Source: Paracoccus shandongensis (GTDB lineage Bacteria > Pseudomonadota > Alphaproteobacteria > Rhodobacterales > Rhodobacteraceae). From it: DNA of 64,000 nt. Positions 1 to 10,215 of this stretch are shown piece after piece (position 1 is the first letter of the stretch; each line of letters opens with the position of its first letter). The notes beneath the pieces were generated by a model. The model was not told the origin of the DNA, did not search any database, and was given only the letters and a program-made list of their open reading frames with translations. Position numbers and translations under genes: made by a program. The DNA lies in NCBI RefSeq assembly GCF_017315735.1, contig NZ_JAFLRK010000002.1, positions 171,886 to 235,885 of the forward strand. The letters run 5' to 3'.

Positions 1-127
1 GCTGGCCGAATGCGCGGCCCTGGTCACGGCCTTCATTCCGGGCGACATCATCAAGGCGGTGCTGACCGGGCTGATCACGCAGGCCCTGGCCCGGTCGCGG
101 CCCGCCAGCATCCTGTCGCGCCCCTGA
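1..127 (+). CDS. bioY: BioY-like biotin transporter, 3' end only
   Basis: Only the last 41 codons are in the window, read in frame from base 2 to the TGA at 125-127. The peptide contains FIPGDIIKAVLTGLI, which matches the conserved C-terminal PF(L/I)PGD(L/I)(L/I)KA region of BioY, the membrane S-component that binds biotin in energy-coupling-factor importers. The hydrophobic stretch after the GD pair would be the last transmembrane helix. The gene starts upstream of the window, so its neighbours (possibly bioM and bioN) cannot be seen. The identification rests on this short motif alone. Confidence 0.65.
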   Translation, partial: LAECAALVTAFIPGDIIKAVLTGLITQALARSRPASILSRP

Positions 128-149
128 AGGCGGATTTTTCGGTGAAAGA

Positions 150-188
150 TCAAAGAGTCTTTGACCTGTCACAAGGCAGGGATATGCT
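150..188 (+). promoter_or_regulatory. Putative promoter and palindromic operator of the polyamine-type ABC operon
   Basis: A perfect 7+1+7 palindrome, TCAAAGA-G-TCTTTGA, lies at 150-164. Its right half overlaps a -35-like TTGACC at 161-166, followed after 16 bases by a -10-like TATGCT at 183-188. A repressor bound to the palindrome would cover the -35 element. The regulator is not identified. The first gene of the operon starts about 100 bases downstream. Confidence 0.5.
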
Positions 189-285
189 TCACGCCGATTG
201 ACCGGGGCCGGGATGGGTGGCCGGTCATGGATCATGCCGTCCCCCGGGCAAGTCCCGGCGGGGCGGCGCAATCGGGGGACGACTT

Positions 286-1410
286 ATGGACAGACTTGAT
301 CGCCGCGGGCTTCTGAAGGGCGCGGGTGCCGCCGCTGGCCTGGCGCTGGCCGCGCCGCTGGTCGCGCGGCCGGGATTCGCCCAAGGCGCGGGCACGCTGA
401 ACATCTTCGCCTGGGCGGGCTATCTGAACGACGAGATCCTGGGCGCCTTCGAGAAGGCCACCGGGATCAAGCCGAACTACACGCCCTATGGCACCAACGA
501 CGAATTGCTGAACCAGCTGCGTGCCAACAACGGCGCGGGCTTTGACCTGATCTGGCCGACCGTGGACCGGGTGCCGAACTATGTCGAGTTCGGCCTGGTC
601 CAGCCGCTGGACGAATCGAAGATCGAGGTGGCGAAGGTGCTGCCCTCGGCCTGGGAAAACTCGACCACCCTGGGCGCGGTGGTGGACGGAAAGCGCTATC
701 AGGTGCCGACCGACTGGGGCACCGAGGCGGTGGCCTTCGACAAGGACCAGATGCCGCTGGAATACGGCAAGGCCTCCTATGGCGACATCTGGGGTGAATC
801 GGCGGCGGGCAAGGCCACCGTGCGCGCCCATTCCGCGCTGGTGGGCCTTGGCCTGTGGCTGGAGGCCGAGGGCAAGCTGCCCCGCCCGCTGCTGGACGCC
901 TTCAAGACGCCCGAGGCGCAGGTCGAGATCTTCGATGTGATCGTGGCCGAGGCGATTGCGCGCAAGGGCAACATCATCCAGTTCTGGAACAACGAGAACG
1001 AGGCCCAGGGCGCCTTCCGCGTCAATGGCGCGGCCATCGGCCAGACCTGGGATTCGACCGCAGCCGCCTTGGTGAAAGAGGGCCTGCCGGTGGGCTTCAT
1101 CGCGCCCAGGGAAGGCGCGCTGGCCTGGATGGAGGGGCTGTCGATCCCGGCGGGCGCCGCGAACCTGGATGCGGCCTATGCCTTCATCAACTGGTTCCTG
1201 ACGCCGGAAGCGGGGGCGATGTACACGAACGCGACGGCGATCAACTCGACCGCCGTGGGGTCGGCGGATCTGCTGTCCGATGAAGCCAAGGCCTTCTTCG
1301 CCGCCGCCTATCCGGGCGACGCGCTGGACAAGCTGTGGTGGTGGCCGATCCAGGAAAACTGGTATGTGACCAAGCGCAACGAATACCAGGACCGCTTCCT
1401 GTCGGCCTGA
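286..1410 (+). CDS. ABC transporter substrate-binding protein, spermidine/putrescine (PotD) family
   Basis: Predicted periplasmic binding protein of 374 aa for a polyamine-type ABC importer. The N-terminus has a twin-arginine-like signal (DRRGLLKG, residues 5-12) and an alanine-rich hydrophobic core that ends near FAQ at residue 33. The mature part begins with LNIFAWAGYLNDEI, the usual opening of PotD/PotF-type proteins. I chose ATG 286 rather than an in-frame start at 217 because GGGGGA lies 9 bases upstream and the signal peptide begins there. It is first in an operon with an ATPase and two permeases, and a GC-rich hairpin separates it from the ATPase gene. Substrate is inferred from family only; other cations or amino-acid derivatives are possible. 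Confidence 0.85.
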   Translation: MDRLDRRGLLKGAGAAAGLALAAPLVARPGFAQGAGTLNIFAWAGYLNDEILGAFEKATGIKPNYTPYGTNDELLNQLRANNGAGFDLIWPTVDRVPNYVEFGLVQPLDESKIEVAKVLPSAWENSTTLGAVVDGKRYQVPTDWGTEAVAFDKDQMPLEYGKASYGDIWGESAAGKATVRAHSALVGLGLWLEAEGKLPRPLLDAFKTPEAQVEIFDVIVAEAIARKGNIIQFWNNENEAQGAFRVNGAAIGQTWDSTAAALVKEGLPVGFIAPREGALAWMEGLSIPAGAANLDAAYAFINWFLTPEAGAMYTNATAINSTAVGSADLLSDEAKAFFAAAYPGDALDKLWWWPIQENWYVTKRNEYQDRFLSA

Positions 1411-1419
1411 CGACCAACC

Positions 1420-1443
1420 GGGCAGGGGGCCCAACCCCTGCCC
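1420..1443 (+). other. Intercistronic stem-loop after the binding-protein gene
   Basis: GGGCAGGGG (1420-1428) pairs perfectly with CCCCTGCCC (1435-1443) around a 6-base loop. No T-run follows, so this is more likely an mRNA-stabilising or attenuating hairpin than a full terminator. It sits 10 bases after the stop of the binding-protein gene, where it could keep that transcript more abundant than the permease message. Confidence 0.6.
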
Positions 1444-1460
1444 AAGACAACGGGGGATGG

Positions 1461-2517
<1,057 letters not shown>

Positions 2518-2525
<8 letters not shown>

Positions 2526-3399
2526 TCTTTACGCGCGCTTCGGCGGCGGGCTGGCGACGATCTTCCTGACGCTGGTGCTGGTCTGGCTGGCGGCGATGGT
2601 GCTGGCACCGAACCTGATGATGATCGACTATGCCCTGCGCCCGAACCTGCCGCCCTTGCAGCAGGGCGAGCCGCAGGATGTGCGGTCGCTGGACAATTTC
2701 CTGTATCTGGCGAACGAGGGCGTGCATCGCGCGATCTTCCTCAAGACCATCTGGGCCAGCGCGCTGGTGGCGGCCCTGACGCTGGTGGTCTGCTATCCCA
2801 TCGCCTTCTGGATGGCGCAGCGCGCGACGCCGGCGCAGTTGTCCATCGCGCTGATGCTGGTCATCATCCCCTTCTTCATCAACGAGGTGCTGCGCACGCT
2901 GGCCTGGTTCATCCTGCTGGCCTATCGCGGGCCGCTGAACGCGGTCTTGCAGGGGATCGGGCTGATCGACGCGCCCATCCGCTGGCAGGGGAACGGCGGC
3001 GTGCTGGCGGGGATGGTCTATGCCTATATCCTGTTCATGCTGCTGCCGATCTACAACGCCATAGAATCGCTGGACAAATCCCAACTTGAGGCCGCGCGCG
3101 ACCTTGGCGCGGGGACCGTCCGAACCCACCGGCGCGTGGTGATCCCCCATGCCAAGGCGGGCATCGCCACGGGCTGCGTCTTCACCTTCATGCTGGCCGC
3201 CGGATCCTATGTCGCGCCCGCGCTGCTGGGGTCGCCGGGAAGCCGCTGGTTCACCGAGATCATCTACAACTGGTTCTTCGAGGGCGGCGACTGGAACCGG
3301 GGCGCGGCCTATGCGCTGACGCTGCTGGTGCTGTGCCTGGCCGTGGTGCTGGTCACGCTGCGCGTCTTCCGCGTGAACCTGACGGATGTGGCGAAATGA
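2518..3399 (+). CDS. ABC transporter permease, PotB type
   Basis: Inner-membrane permease (293 aa) with about six hydrophobic helices. The cytoplasmic EAA coupling loop reads EAARDLGAGTVRTHRRVVIP in the C-terminal half, where it would dock on the ATPase. ATG 2518 lies inside the end of the ATPase gene (8-base overlap) and the stop overlaps the next permease start in an ATGA arrangement, so the three genes are tightly coupled. An upstream in-frame start at 2452 would lie entirely inside the ATPase gene and is rejected. Family is PotB/CysTW-like; substrate follows from the operon only. Confidence 0.86.
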
Positions 3400-4199
3400 C
3401 GGCGGACCGCATCTTCCGGGGTCTGTTCGTCCTCTATCTGCTGGCCTTCGTGGCCTATCTGTTCGCGCCCTTGCTGATCATGGGGGTCGCGGCCTTCAAC
3501 ACCAGCCGCTTTCCGACGGTGATCCCCTGGCAGGGCACCACGCTGGACTGGTTTTCCGCCATGTGGGCGGATGCCGCGATGTGGAAGGCGCTGTGGACAT
3601 CGGCCATCGTCGCGGTGCTGGTGGTGATCGTGGCGCTGCCGGTGGGCACCGCCGCAGCCCTGGTGCTGACCACGCTGCATTCGCGGGCGCGCAGCTTCGC
3701 CTATGCGGTGATGGTGTCCCCCTTGCTGACGCCGGGGGTGGTGATCGGGATTTCCACGCTGATCCTGTGGCGGCAGGTGGGCGTCGGTGGAGGCATCGCG
3801 CTGATCGTGGTGGCGCAGACGACCTTCATCATCTGCTATGTCATGCTGATGGTGATGGCGCGGCTGCAACGCTTCGACCGCACGCAAGAGGAAGCGGCCC
3901 TTGGCCTTGGCGCATCCCGGCTGATGGTGTTCCGCCGGGTGCTGCTGCCCTTCCTGCGGCCGGCGCTGCTGGCCTCGGGCGGGCTGGCGGTGCTGCAATC
4001 GGTTGAAAACTACAACACCACCCTGTTCGTGCGCGGCTTTGAAACGCCGCTGACCGTCTTCATCGCCACCAAGGTCCGCACCGGCCTGACGCCTGCCGTC
4101 AACGCCCTGGCGCTGGTCATCATCGCGGCGACGGTGATCGGCGCCGTCGCCTACGAAGTCGCGCGGCGCAGGCAGGTCACAAGGCAGCCGCGTTCCTGA
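3396..4199 (+). CDS. ABC transporter permease, PotC type
   Basis: Second inner-membrane permease of the operon (267 aa, about six hydrophobic helices). Its EAA loop reads EEAALGLGASRLMVFRRVLL. It starts at ATG 3396 inside the stop of the previous permease (ATGA). The last 23 bases overlap the 3' end of the convergent LysR gene, so the two transcripts are antisense to each other there. The protein ends in an Arg/Gln-rich tail. It completes a standard binding protein-ATPase-permease-permease set. Confidence 0.86.
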   Translation: MTADRIFRGLFVLYLLAFVAYLFAPLLIMGVAAFNTSRFPTVIPWQGTTLDWFSAMWADAAMWKALWTSAIVAVLVVIVALPVGTAAALVLTTLHSRARSFAYAVMVSPLLTPGVVIGISTLILWRQVGVGGGIALIVVAQTTFIICYVMLMVMARLQRFDRTQEEAALGLGASRLMVFRRVLLPFLRPALLASGGLAVLQSVENYNTTLFVRGFETPLTVFIATKVRTGLTPAVNALALVIIAATVIGAVAYEVARRRQVTRQPRS

Positions 4200-5121
4200 T
4201 CGGGCTGCGCGACATCTGCGCCACCGCGTCCCGCAGGCGTTTCGCCAAGGGCGACAAGGGGCGGCGCTTCAGGTCCAGCAGGAAATAGGGCGACACGCGG
4301 ATCGGCCGGGGCGTGGGCAGGATCGTGAAGCCCGCCTTGACCGGCGGCCGGATCAGCAGGTCGGCCACCTCGCGCGAGACCGGGGTGATCGCGTCCGTTT
4401 GCGCCAGATAGGCGATGGTCAGCAAAAGCGACGGGCTGTTGACGATGTTGCCGGGTTCCGACAGGCCCACGCTGGCAAAGGCCGCCAGCGTCGCCTCGCG
4501 GATGGGCGCGCCGCGCTGCTGCATGATCCATTCCTGCCCCACCAGTTCCGTCAGCGTGACAAGGCGCGCGCGGGCCAGCGGGTGATCGGCCCGCGCCATC
4601 AGCGCCACCTTTTCATCCGCCATGGGCAGGATGTTGAAGCTGTCGCTGTCGAATTCCGGCAGGATCCGGCCCAGCACGAAGTCCATGTCACCTGCCGCCA
4701 GCTGCATCAGCAACTCGCGCGAGGGCATCACATCGACGGTGATGTCGGCGCCGGGGCTTTCCTCCTTGATGCGGCGGATGGCGCTGACAAGATAGCTGAT
4801 CGCCGGGCCCGTCACCGCCCCCACCCGCACCGTTCCGGCATAGCCGCCGCGAAGGGCGCGCACGTCGGCCTCGATGCTGGCCATCTCGCGCAGGATCACG
4901 CGGGCGCGGCGCAGGACCGTGGTGCCGATCTCGGTCGGCTCCATCCCCTTGGGCTGGCGGTGAAACAGGGGCGCGCCGATCTGGCGTTCGGCCTCGGCCA
5001 GCATCCGGGACGCGGCGGGCTGCGTCATGGCCAGCGCCTCGGCGGCAAGCTGCAACTGCCCGTGCAGGGCGACCTCGTGGATCAGCCGAAGCTGGGCGGG
5101 CTTGAGCGCGCGAAAGGACAT
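4177..5121 (-). CDS. gbpR: LysR-family transcriptional regulator, GbpR-like
   Basis: DNA-binding regulator of 314 aa. An N-terminal winged helix-turn-helix (LAAEALAMTQPAASRMLAEAE, roughly residues 23-43) is followed by a LysR substrate-binding domain. The opening MSFRALKPAQLRLIHEVALHG and the divergent placement next to chvE/gguAB match GbpR-type regulators of Agrobacterium and Azospirillum, which control the galactose/arabinose binding protein. ATG 5121 leaves a 120-base intergenic region that would hold the shared operators. The 3' end overlaps the convergent permease gene by 23 bases. The gbpR assignment rests on neighbourhood plus family; the effector would be a sugar or its acid. Confidence 0.75.
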   Translation of the reverse strand: MSFRALKPAQLRLIHEVALHGQLQLAAEALAMTQPAASRMLAEAERQIGAPLFHRQPKGMEPTEIGTTVLRRARVILREMASIEADVRALRGGYAGTVRVGAVTGPAISYLVSAIRRIKEESPGADITVDVMPSRELLMQLAAGDMDFVLGRILPEFDSDSFNILPMADEKVALMARADHPLARARLVTLTELVGQEWIMQQRGAPIREATLAAFASVGLSEPGNIVNSPSLLLTIAYLAQTDAITPVSREVADLLIRPPVKAGFTILPTPRPIRVSPYFLLDLKRRPLSPLAKRLRDAVAQMSRSPIRNAAAL

Positions 5122-5128
5122 ATCAATT

Positions 5129-5166
5129 CCGGTATGGGGTTTGCCGATTTTATCATTTTACCGGCA
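5129..5166. promoter_or_regulatory. Candidate GbpR operator between gbpR and chvE
   Basis: The gbpR-chvE gap contains nested inverted repeats: CCGGTA (5129-5134) with TACCGG (5159-5164), and TTGCC/TGCCG (about 5141-5146) with CGGCA (5162-5166). The stretch between them is AT-rich in an otherwise GC-rich region (TTTTATCATTTTA, 5148-5160). Dyads around an AT-rich core are typical of LysR-type sites. I cannot fix the -10/-35 elements with confidence. Confidence 0.45.
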
Positions 5167-5241
5167 TGAAGCCCTTGCGCTACATCTTTCTGACCTATGG
5201 AGGATGCGCGGCCAGCGGTGCCGCGCCAGGGGAGGATACAA

Positions 5242-6297
5242 ATGACGTTCAGAACCGCTGCGGTTGCGCTGGCGATCGGGGTTTCGTGGCTGGCGACCGG
5301 CGCCATGGCCGAAACCATCGGCATCGCGATGCCCACGAAATCGTCGGCCCGCTGGATCGACGACGGCAACAACATGGTCAAGCAGTTGCAGGAAGCGGGA
5401 TATGACACCGACCTGCAATATGCCGAGGACGACATCCCCAACCAGTTGGCCCAGGTCGAGAACATGATCACCAAGGGCGTGAACGTCCTGGTGATCGCCG
5501 CCATCGACGGCACCACCCTGTCGAACGCCCTGGAAAACGCCGCCGCCGCCGACATCAAGGTGATCGCCTATGACCGCCTGATCCGCGGGTCGGAACATGT
5601 CGATTATTACGCGACCTTCGACAACTTCAAGGTGGGCGTCCAGCAGGCCACCACGTTGGTCGATGGGTTGAAGGAACGCTTCCCCGACGTGAAGCCCTGG
5701 AACGTGGAACTGTTCGGCGGCAGCCCCGACGACAACAACGCCTTCTTCTTCTATGACGGCGCGATGTCGGTCCTCCAGCCGCTGATCGACGACGGGTCCA
5801 TCGTGATCGGGTCGGGCCAGACCGGCATGGAAACCGTGGGCACGCTGCGTTGGGATCCGGCGGTGGCGCAGGCGCGGATGGACAACCTGCTGTCCTCGAA
5901 CTATGGCGACAAGCAGGTCCATGGGGTGCTGTCGCCCTATGACGGGCTGTCGATCGGCATCCTGTCGTCGCTGAAGGGCGTGGGCTATGGGTCGGGCGAC
6001 ATGCAGATGCCCATCGTCACCGGCCAGGACGCCGAGGTGCAGTCGGTGAAGTCCATCGAGGCGGGCGAACAGTATTCGACCATCTTCAAGGACACCCGCG
6101 AACTGGCCCGCGTCACCGTGGGCATGGTCGATGCCGTCCTGAAGGGGACCGAGCCCGAGATCAACGACACCAAGACCTATGACAACGGCGTCAAGGTCGT
6201 GCCGTCCTATCTGCTGGAACCGCTGCCGGTGACCAAGGAAAACTGGCGCGAGGTTCTGGTCGGGTCCGGTTACTATACCGAAGACCAGTTGAAGTGA
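5242..6297 (+). CDS. chvE: ChvE-like periplasmic sugar-binding protein, copy 1
   Basis: Periplasmic binding protein (351 aa) for aldoses such as galactose and arabinose, first gene of the 18-kb sugar cluster. A Sec signal peptide ends at about residue 23 (ATGAMA). The mature protein starts [15 protein letters not shown] and carries the CUT2-family features seen in ChvE, including [17 protein letters not shown] and a closing [17 protein letters not shown] just upstream supports ATG 5242. The next gene is a close paralogue with long identical blocks. It is divergent from gbpR, so transcription is probably induced through GbpR. Which copy serves which sugar is unknown. Confidence 0.88.
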   Translation: MTFRTAAVALAIGVSWLATGAMAETIGIAMPTKSSARWIDDGNNMVKQLQEAGYDTDLQYAEDDIPNQLAQVENMITKGVNVLVIAAIDGTTLSNALENAAAADIKVIAYDRLIRGSEHVDYYATFDNFKVGVQQATTLVDGLKERFPDVKPWNVELFGGSPDDNNAFFFYDGAMSVLQPLIDDGSIVIGSGQTGMETVGTLRWDPAVAQARMDNLLSSNYGDKQVHGVLSPYDGLSIGILSSLKGVGYGSGDMQMPIVTGQDAEVQSVKSIEAGEQYSTIFKDTRELARVTVGMVDAVLKGTEPEINDTKTYDNGVKVVPSYLLEPLPVTKENWREVLVGSGYYTEDQLK

Positions 6298-6304
6298 TCC
6301 TTAC

Positions 6305-6331
6305 GGGGGCGGGCCGAAGGGTTCCGCCCCC
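6305..6331 (+). other. Stem-loop between the two chvE copies
   Basis: GGGGGCGG (6305-6312) pairs with CCGCCCCC (6324-6331) just after the stop of chvE copy 1. No T-run follows. Similar hairpins follow the other binding-protein genes of this window. Confidence 0.55.
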
Positions 6332-6360
6332 GATCGACCGGCACCTTGGGAGGGGATGGA

Positions 6361-7422
6361 ATGACGAAGCTGCGACAGATGCTGACCGTTGCCGCCATGG
6401 CGCTGACGGTTCCCGTGGCCGCGATGGCGGCCGACGCGAAGGTGGGCATCTCGATGCCCGAAAAGGTCACCGCACGCTGGGTCGCGGACGGCGAGAACAT
6501 GGTCAAGCAGTTCCAGGAGGCCGGCTACCAGACCGACCTGCAATACGCCAACGACGACATTCCGCTGCAGCTGAGCCAGATCGAGAACATGATCACCACG
6601 GGCGCCAAGGTGCTGGTGATCGCGGCCCTGGACGGCACGACGCTGTCGAACGCGCTGGAAAACGCCGCCGCGTCCGACATCAAGGTCATCGCCTATGACC
6701 GGCTGATCCGCGACACGCCGAACATCGACTATTACGCCACCTTCGACAACTTCAAGGTGGGCGTGATGCAGGGCACCGCGCTGGTCGAAGGCCTGAAGGA
6801 ACGCTTCCCCGACCAGAAGCCCTGGAACGTCGAACTGTTCGGCGGCAGCCCCGACGACAACAACGCCTATTTCTTCTATGACGGCGCGATGTCGGTTCTG
6901 CAGCCCCTGATCGACGCGGGCGATGTCGTGATCCCTTCGGGGCAGACGGGGCTGGACAAGGTGGGCACGCTGCGGTGGGACGCGGCCACGGCGCAGGCGC
7001 GGATGGACAACATCCTGTCGGCGAACTACGGCGACAAGCAGGTCCATGGCGTTCTGTCGGCGAATGACGGGCTGGCGCGCGGGATCATCTCGTCCGTGAA
7101 AGGCGTGGGCTATGGCTCGGGCGACCTGAAGATGCCGATCATCACCGGGCAGGACGCGGAAATCCCCGGCATCAAGGCGATCATCGACGGCGAGCAGTAT
7201 TCGACGGTCTTCAAGGACACCCGCGAACTGGCCAAGGTCACGGTCGGCATGGTCAACGCCATGCTGGAGGGCAAGGAGCCCGAGGTGAACGACACCAAGA
7301 CCTATGACAACGGCGTCAAGGTCGTGCCCTCCTATCTGCTGGAGCCCGTCTCGGTCACCGCGGACAACTGGAAAGAGGTTCTGGTGGATTCGGGTTACTA
7401 TACCGAAGACCAGCTTAAGTGA
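6361..7422 (+). CDS. ChvE-like periplasmic sugar-binding protein, copy 2
   Basis: Second ChvE-type binding protein (353 aa). The signal peptide ends near VAAMA at residue 23. By eye most mature residues are identical to copy 1, with shared blocks such as [38 protein letters not shown] and the C-terminus GYYTEDQLK, so this is a tandem duplication. Differences cluster in short stretches (for example the residues after AYDRLIR) that could tune ligand preference. ATG 6361 follows GGGAGGGG. Both copies probably feed the single GguA/GguB machinery downstream. Confidence 0.88.
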   Translation: MTKLRQMLTVAAMALTVPVAAMAADAKVGISMPEKVTARWVADGENMVKQFQEAGYQTDLQYANDDIPLQLSQIENMITTGAKVLVIAALDGTTLSNALENAAASDIKVIAYDRLIRDTPNIDYYATFDNFKVGVMQGTALVEGLKERFPDQKPWNVELFGGSPDDNNAYFFYDGAMSVLQPLIDAGDVVIPSGQTGLDKVGTLRWDAATAQARMDNILSANYGDKQVHGVLSANDGLARGIISSVKGVGYGSGDLKMPIITGQDAEIPGIKAIIDGEQYSTVFKDTRELAKVTVGMVNAMLEGKEPEVNDTKTYDNGVKVVPSYLLEPVSVTADNWKEVLVDSGYYTEDQLK

Positions 7423-7427
7423 TGTGC

Positions 7428-7452
7428 TGCGGCCCCGCCATCCGGGGCCGCA
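7428..7452 (+). other. Stem-loop between chvE copy 2 and gguA
   Basis: A perfect 10-bp stem, TGCGGCCCCG (7428-7437) with CGGGGCCGCA (7443-7452), around a 5-base loop. It begins 6 bases after the chvE copy 2 stop, has no T-run, and ends about 20 bases before gguA. Position fits a 3' stabiliser or attenuator that separates high binding-protein from low permease expression. Confidence 0.6.
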
Positions 7453-7471
7453 TCCCCCAGGGAGGAACAGG

Positions 7472-9004
7472 ATGACGGCCATCCTCGAGATGCAGGGCAT
7501 CACCAAGACCTTTCCCGGCGTCAAGGCGCTGAGCAACGTGAACCTGTCGGTGCGCGAGGGCGAGATCCACGCGATCTGCGGCGAGAACGGCGCGGGCAAG
7601 TCCACGCTGATGAAGGTGCTGTCGGGCGTCTATCCCCATGGCAGCTATGACGGCGAGATCCTTTATGACGGCAAGCCCGCCCGCTTCCGCGACATCCGCG
7701 ACAGCGAACATGCGGGCATCGTCATCATCCACCAGGAACTGGCGCTGGTCCCGCTGCTGTCGGTGGCCGAGAACCTGTTCCTGGGCAACGAGGTCGCCAC
7801 CGGCGGCGTGATCAACTGGCCGCTCGCCTATCAGAAGACCGAGGCGCTGTTGCGCAAGGTCGGCCTGACCGAGGCGCCCACGACCCGCGTCGAAAAGCTG
7901 GGCGTGGGCAAGCAGCAGCTTGTGGAAATCGCCAAGGCGCTGGCCAAGAACGTGCGCCTGCTGATCCTGGACGAACCCACCGCCGCGTTGCAGGAAAACG
8001 ACAGCCAGAAGCTGCTGGACCTGATGCTGGAACTGAAGGGCCAGGGCGTCACCCAGATCATCATCAGCCACAAGCTGAACGAAATCCGCCGCGTGGCCGA
8101 CCGCGTGACCGTGATCCGCGACGGATCCACCGTATCCACGCTGGACCGCAGCGAAATCACCGAGGACCGCATCATCCGCGACATGGTGGGCCGCGACATG
8201 GCCCACCGCTACCCCGAACGCACGCCCAGGATCGGCGAGGTGCTGATGGAGGTGCGGAACTGGTCGGTCATGCACCCCGACCAGCCCCGGCAGGTGATCC
8301 GCGACGTGTCGATGAACGTCCGCAAGGGCGAGATCGTGGGCATTGCGGGCCTGATGGGGTCGGGGCGCACCGAATTCGCCATGAGCCTGTTCGGCCGCAG
8401 CTATGGCCGCGACATCACGGGCGAGGTGACGCTGGCGGGCGGCAAACCGGATCTCTCCACCGTGTCCAAGGCCATCGACGCGGGGCTTGCCTATGTGACC
8501 GAGGACCGCAAGGCCCTGGGCCTGATCCTGGACGAGCCGATCCTGCGCAACGTCTCGCTGGCGAACCTGGAAGGCATCGCCAAGGGCTTCGTGCTGTCGC
8601 GCGGCCGCGAACAGCAGGTGGCCGAGAAATACCGCGGCGCGATGAACATCCGCACGCCATCGGTGTTCCAGCGGGTCGTGAACCTGTCGGGCGGCAACCA
8701 GCAAAAGGTCGTGCTGTCGAAATGGCTGTTCACCGATCCGCAGGTGCTGATCCTCGATGAACCCACGCGCGGCATCGACGTGGGCGCCAAGTTCGAGATC
8801 TACAACATCATGAACGACCTCGCCGCCCAGGGGCATGGCGTCGTCATGATCAGTTCGGAAATGCCCGAGCTGCTGGGCATGTGCGACCGCATCTATGTGA
8901 TGAACGAGGGCCGGATCGCCGGTGAGCTGACCCGGGAACAGGCCAGCCAGGAACGGATCATGGCCCTGATCCTGCAAGACGGAATGAAGGGAAAGGCCGC
9001 ATGA
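7472..9004 (+). CDS. gguA: Sugar ABC transporter ATP-binding protein GguA
   Basis: Tandem-domain ATPase (510 aa) of a CUT2 sugar importer. The first nucleotide-binding domain has a full Walker A (GENGAGKST, about residues 38-45) and the [15 protein letters not shown] signature; the second has the degenerate P-loop GLMGSGRTE and the signature LSGGNQQKV followed by [13 protein letters not shown], the usual CUT2 asymmetry. ATG 7472 follows GGGAGGAA. The stop overlaps the gguB start (ATGA). It pairs with GguB and the two upstream binding proteins; the Agrobacterium chvE-gguA-gguB order is the closest precedent I know. Confidence 0.88.
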   Translation: MTAILEMQGITKTFPGVKALSNVNLSVREGEIHAICGENGAGKSTLMKVLSGVYPHGSYDGEILYDGKPARFRDIRDSEHAGIVIIHQELALVPLLSVAENLFLGNEVATGGVINWPLAYQKTEALLRKVGLTEAPTTRVEKLGVGKQQLVEIAKALAKNVRLLILDEPTAALQENDSQKLLDLMLELKGQGVTQIIISHKLNEIRRVADRVTVIRDGSTVSTLDRSEITEDRIIRDMVGRDMAHRYPERTPRIGEVLMEVRNWSVMHPDQPRQVIRDVSMNVRKGEIVGIAGLMGSGRTEFAMSLFGRSYGRDITGEVTLAGGKPDLSTVSKAIDAGLAYVTEDRKALGLILDEPILRNVSLANLEGIAKGFVLSRGREQQVAEKYRGAMNIRTPSVFQRVVNLSGGNQQKVVLSKWLFTDPQVLILDEPTRGIDVGAKFEIYNIMNDLAAQGHGVVMISSEMPELLGMCDRIYVMNEGRIAGELTREQASQERIMALILQDGMKGKAA

Positions 9005-10212
9005 GCACGGCTGACGCGAACAAGCCCGCAGGGGCAAAGACAGGCATCGGCGCCCATCTGGGCAGCCACCTGCGCGAAAACGGCATGATGCTGGCGCTGG
9101 TCGCCATTGTCCTGTTCTTCTTCATCATCGTGCGCGCCGTGCAGGGGGTGGACTTCCTGTCGGCGCAGAACATCACCAACCTGTTCCTGCAGAACAGCTA
9201 TGTGATCATCATGGCGTTGGGGATGCTCTTGGTGATCGTGGCGGGCCATATCGACCTGTCGGTCGGATCGGTCGCGGCCTTCACCGGGGCTGTGGCCTCC
9301 ATGCTGCTGGTGAAGATGCAGTTGCCGGTGCTGCTGGTAATCCCGGTGGTGCTGGTCGTGGGCGGGCTGATCGGGGCCGCCCAAGGGTACTGGATCGCCT
9401 ACTGGCGCATCCCGTCCTTCATCGTGACGCTGGCAGGAATGCTGGTGTTCCGGGGCCTGACGCTGTGGCTGCTGGGCGGCCAGAACATCGGCCCGTTTGA
9501 ACGCTCGTTCCAGGCGCTCTCGACCGGCTTCATCCCCGACCTGTTCGGCCCCGACAAGCCGAACCTGACCGCGATGCTGCTGGTGGCCCTGGCCGCCGCC
9601 GCCATCGTCTGGACCGGCATCCGGGGCCGCGCGCGCGAGGCCGAGTTCGGCATCGCCCCCGAACCCGCGGGCTTCTTCTGGGCGCGCAACGCCGTGGTGG
9701 TGGTGGCGCTGCTGTTCGTGGGCTGGAAGTTGGCCAGCTTCCGGGGCCTGCCGAACGTGCTGCTGATCATGTCGGTGCTGATCGTGCTCTATGCCTTTTT
9801 CACGGAATCCACGACCACCGGGCGGCGCATCTATGCCCTGGGCGGGAACGAGAAGGCGGCGAAGCTGTCGGGCATCAAGACCGAACGGCTGGTCTTCTTC
9901 ACCTTCGTGAACATGGGCGTTCTGGCGTCCCTGGCGGGCATGATCGTTACCGCCCGCCTGAACAGCGCCACGCCCAAGGCGGGGGTGGGGTTCGAACTGG
10001 ACGTGATCGCAGCGGTCTTCATCGGCGGCGCCTCGATGACCGGGGGGTCGGGACGGATCATCGGGGTCGTGGTCGGCGCGCTGATCATGGGCGTGATGAA
10101 CAACGGCATGTCGATCATGGGCATCGGCATCGACTATCAGCAGGTGATCAAGGGGCTGGTGCTTTTGGCCGCCGTGATCTTCGACGTGTACAACAAGACA
10201 AAGCAAGGCTGA
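9001..10212 (+). CDS. gguB: Sugar ABC transporter permease GguB
   Basis: CUT2-family permease (403 aa) with about ten hydrophobic segments. A conserved [10 protein letters not shown] sits early, and [12 protein letters not shown] marks the cytoplasmic coupling loop. It is longer than ribose-type permeases (about 320 aa), as is usual for XylH/GguB proteins, because of an extra segment around residues 190-260. ATG 9001 overlaps the gguA stop. The next gene, gguC, starts 4 bases after its stop, so the whole module is probably one transcript. Confidence 0.87.
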   Translation: MSTADANKPAGAKTGIGAHLGSHLRENGMMLALVAIVLFFFIIVRAVQGVDFLSAQNITNLFLQNSYVIIMALGMLLVIVAGHIDLSVGSVAAFTGAVASMLLVKMQLPVLLVIPVVLVVGGLIGAAQGYWIAYWRIPSFIVTLAGMLVFRGLTLWLLGGQNIGPFERSFQALSTGFIPDLFGPDKPNLTAMLLVALAAAAIVWTGIRGRAREAEFGIAPEPAGFFWARNAVVVVALLFVGWKLASFRGLPNVLLIMSVLIVLYAFFTESTTTGRRIYALGGNEKAAKLSGIKTERLVFFTFVNMGVLASLAGMIVTARLNSATPKAGVGFELDVIAAVFIGGASMTGGSGRIIGVVVGALIMGVMNNGMSIMGIGIDYQQVIKGLVLLAAVIFDVYNKTKQG

Positions 10213-10215
10213 ACC

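Noticed and set aside
232..1434. Minus-strand open frame of 400 codons opposite the polyamine-type binding-protein gene.
   Set aside because: Shadow frame; low-complexity Arg/Gly/His product and a well-supported gene on the other strand.
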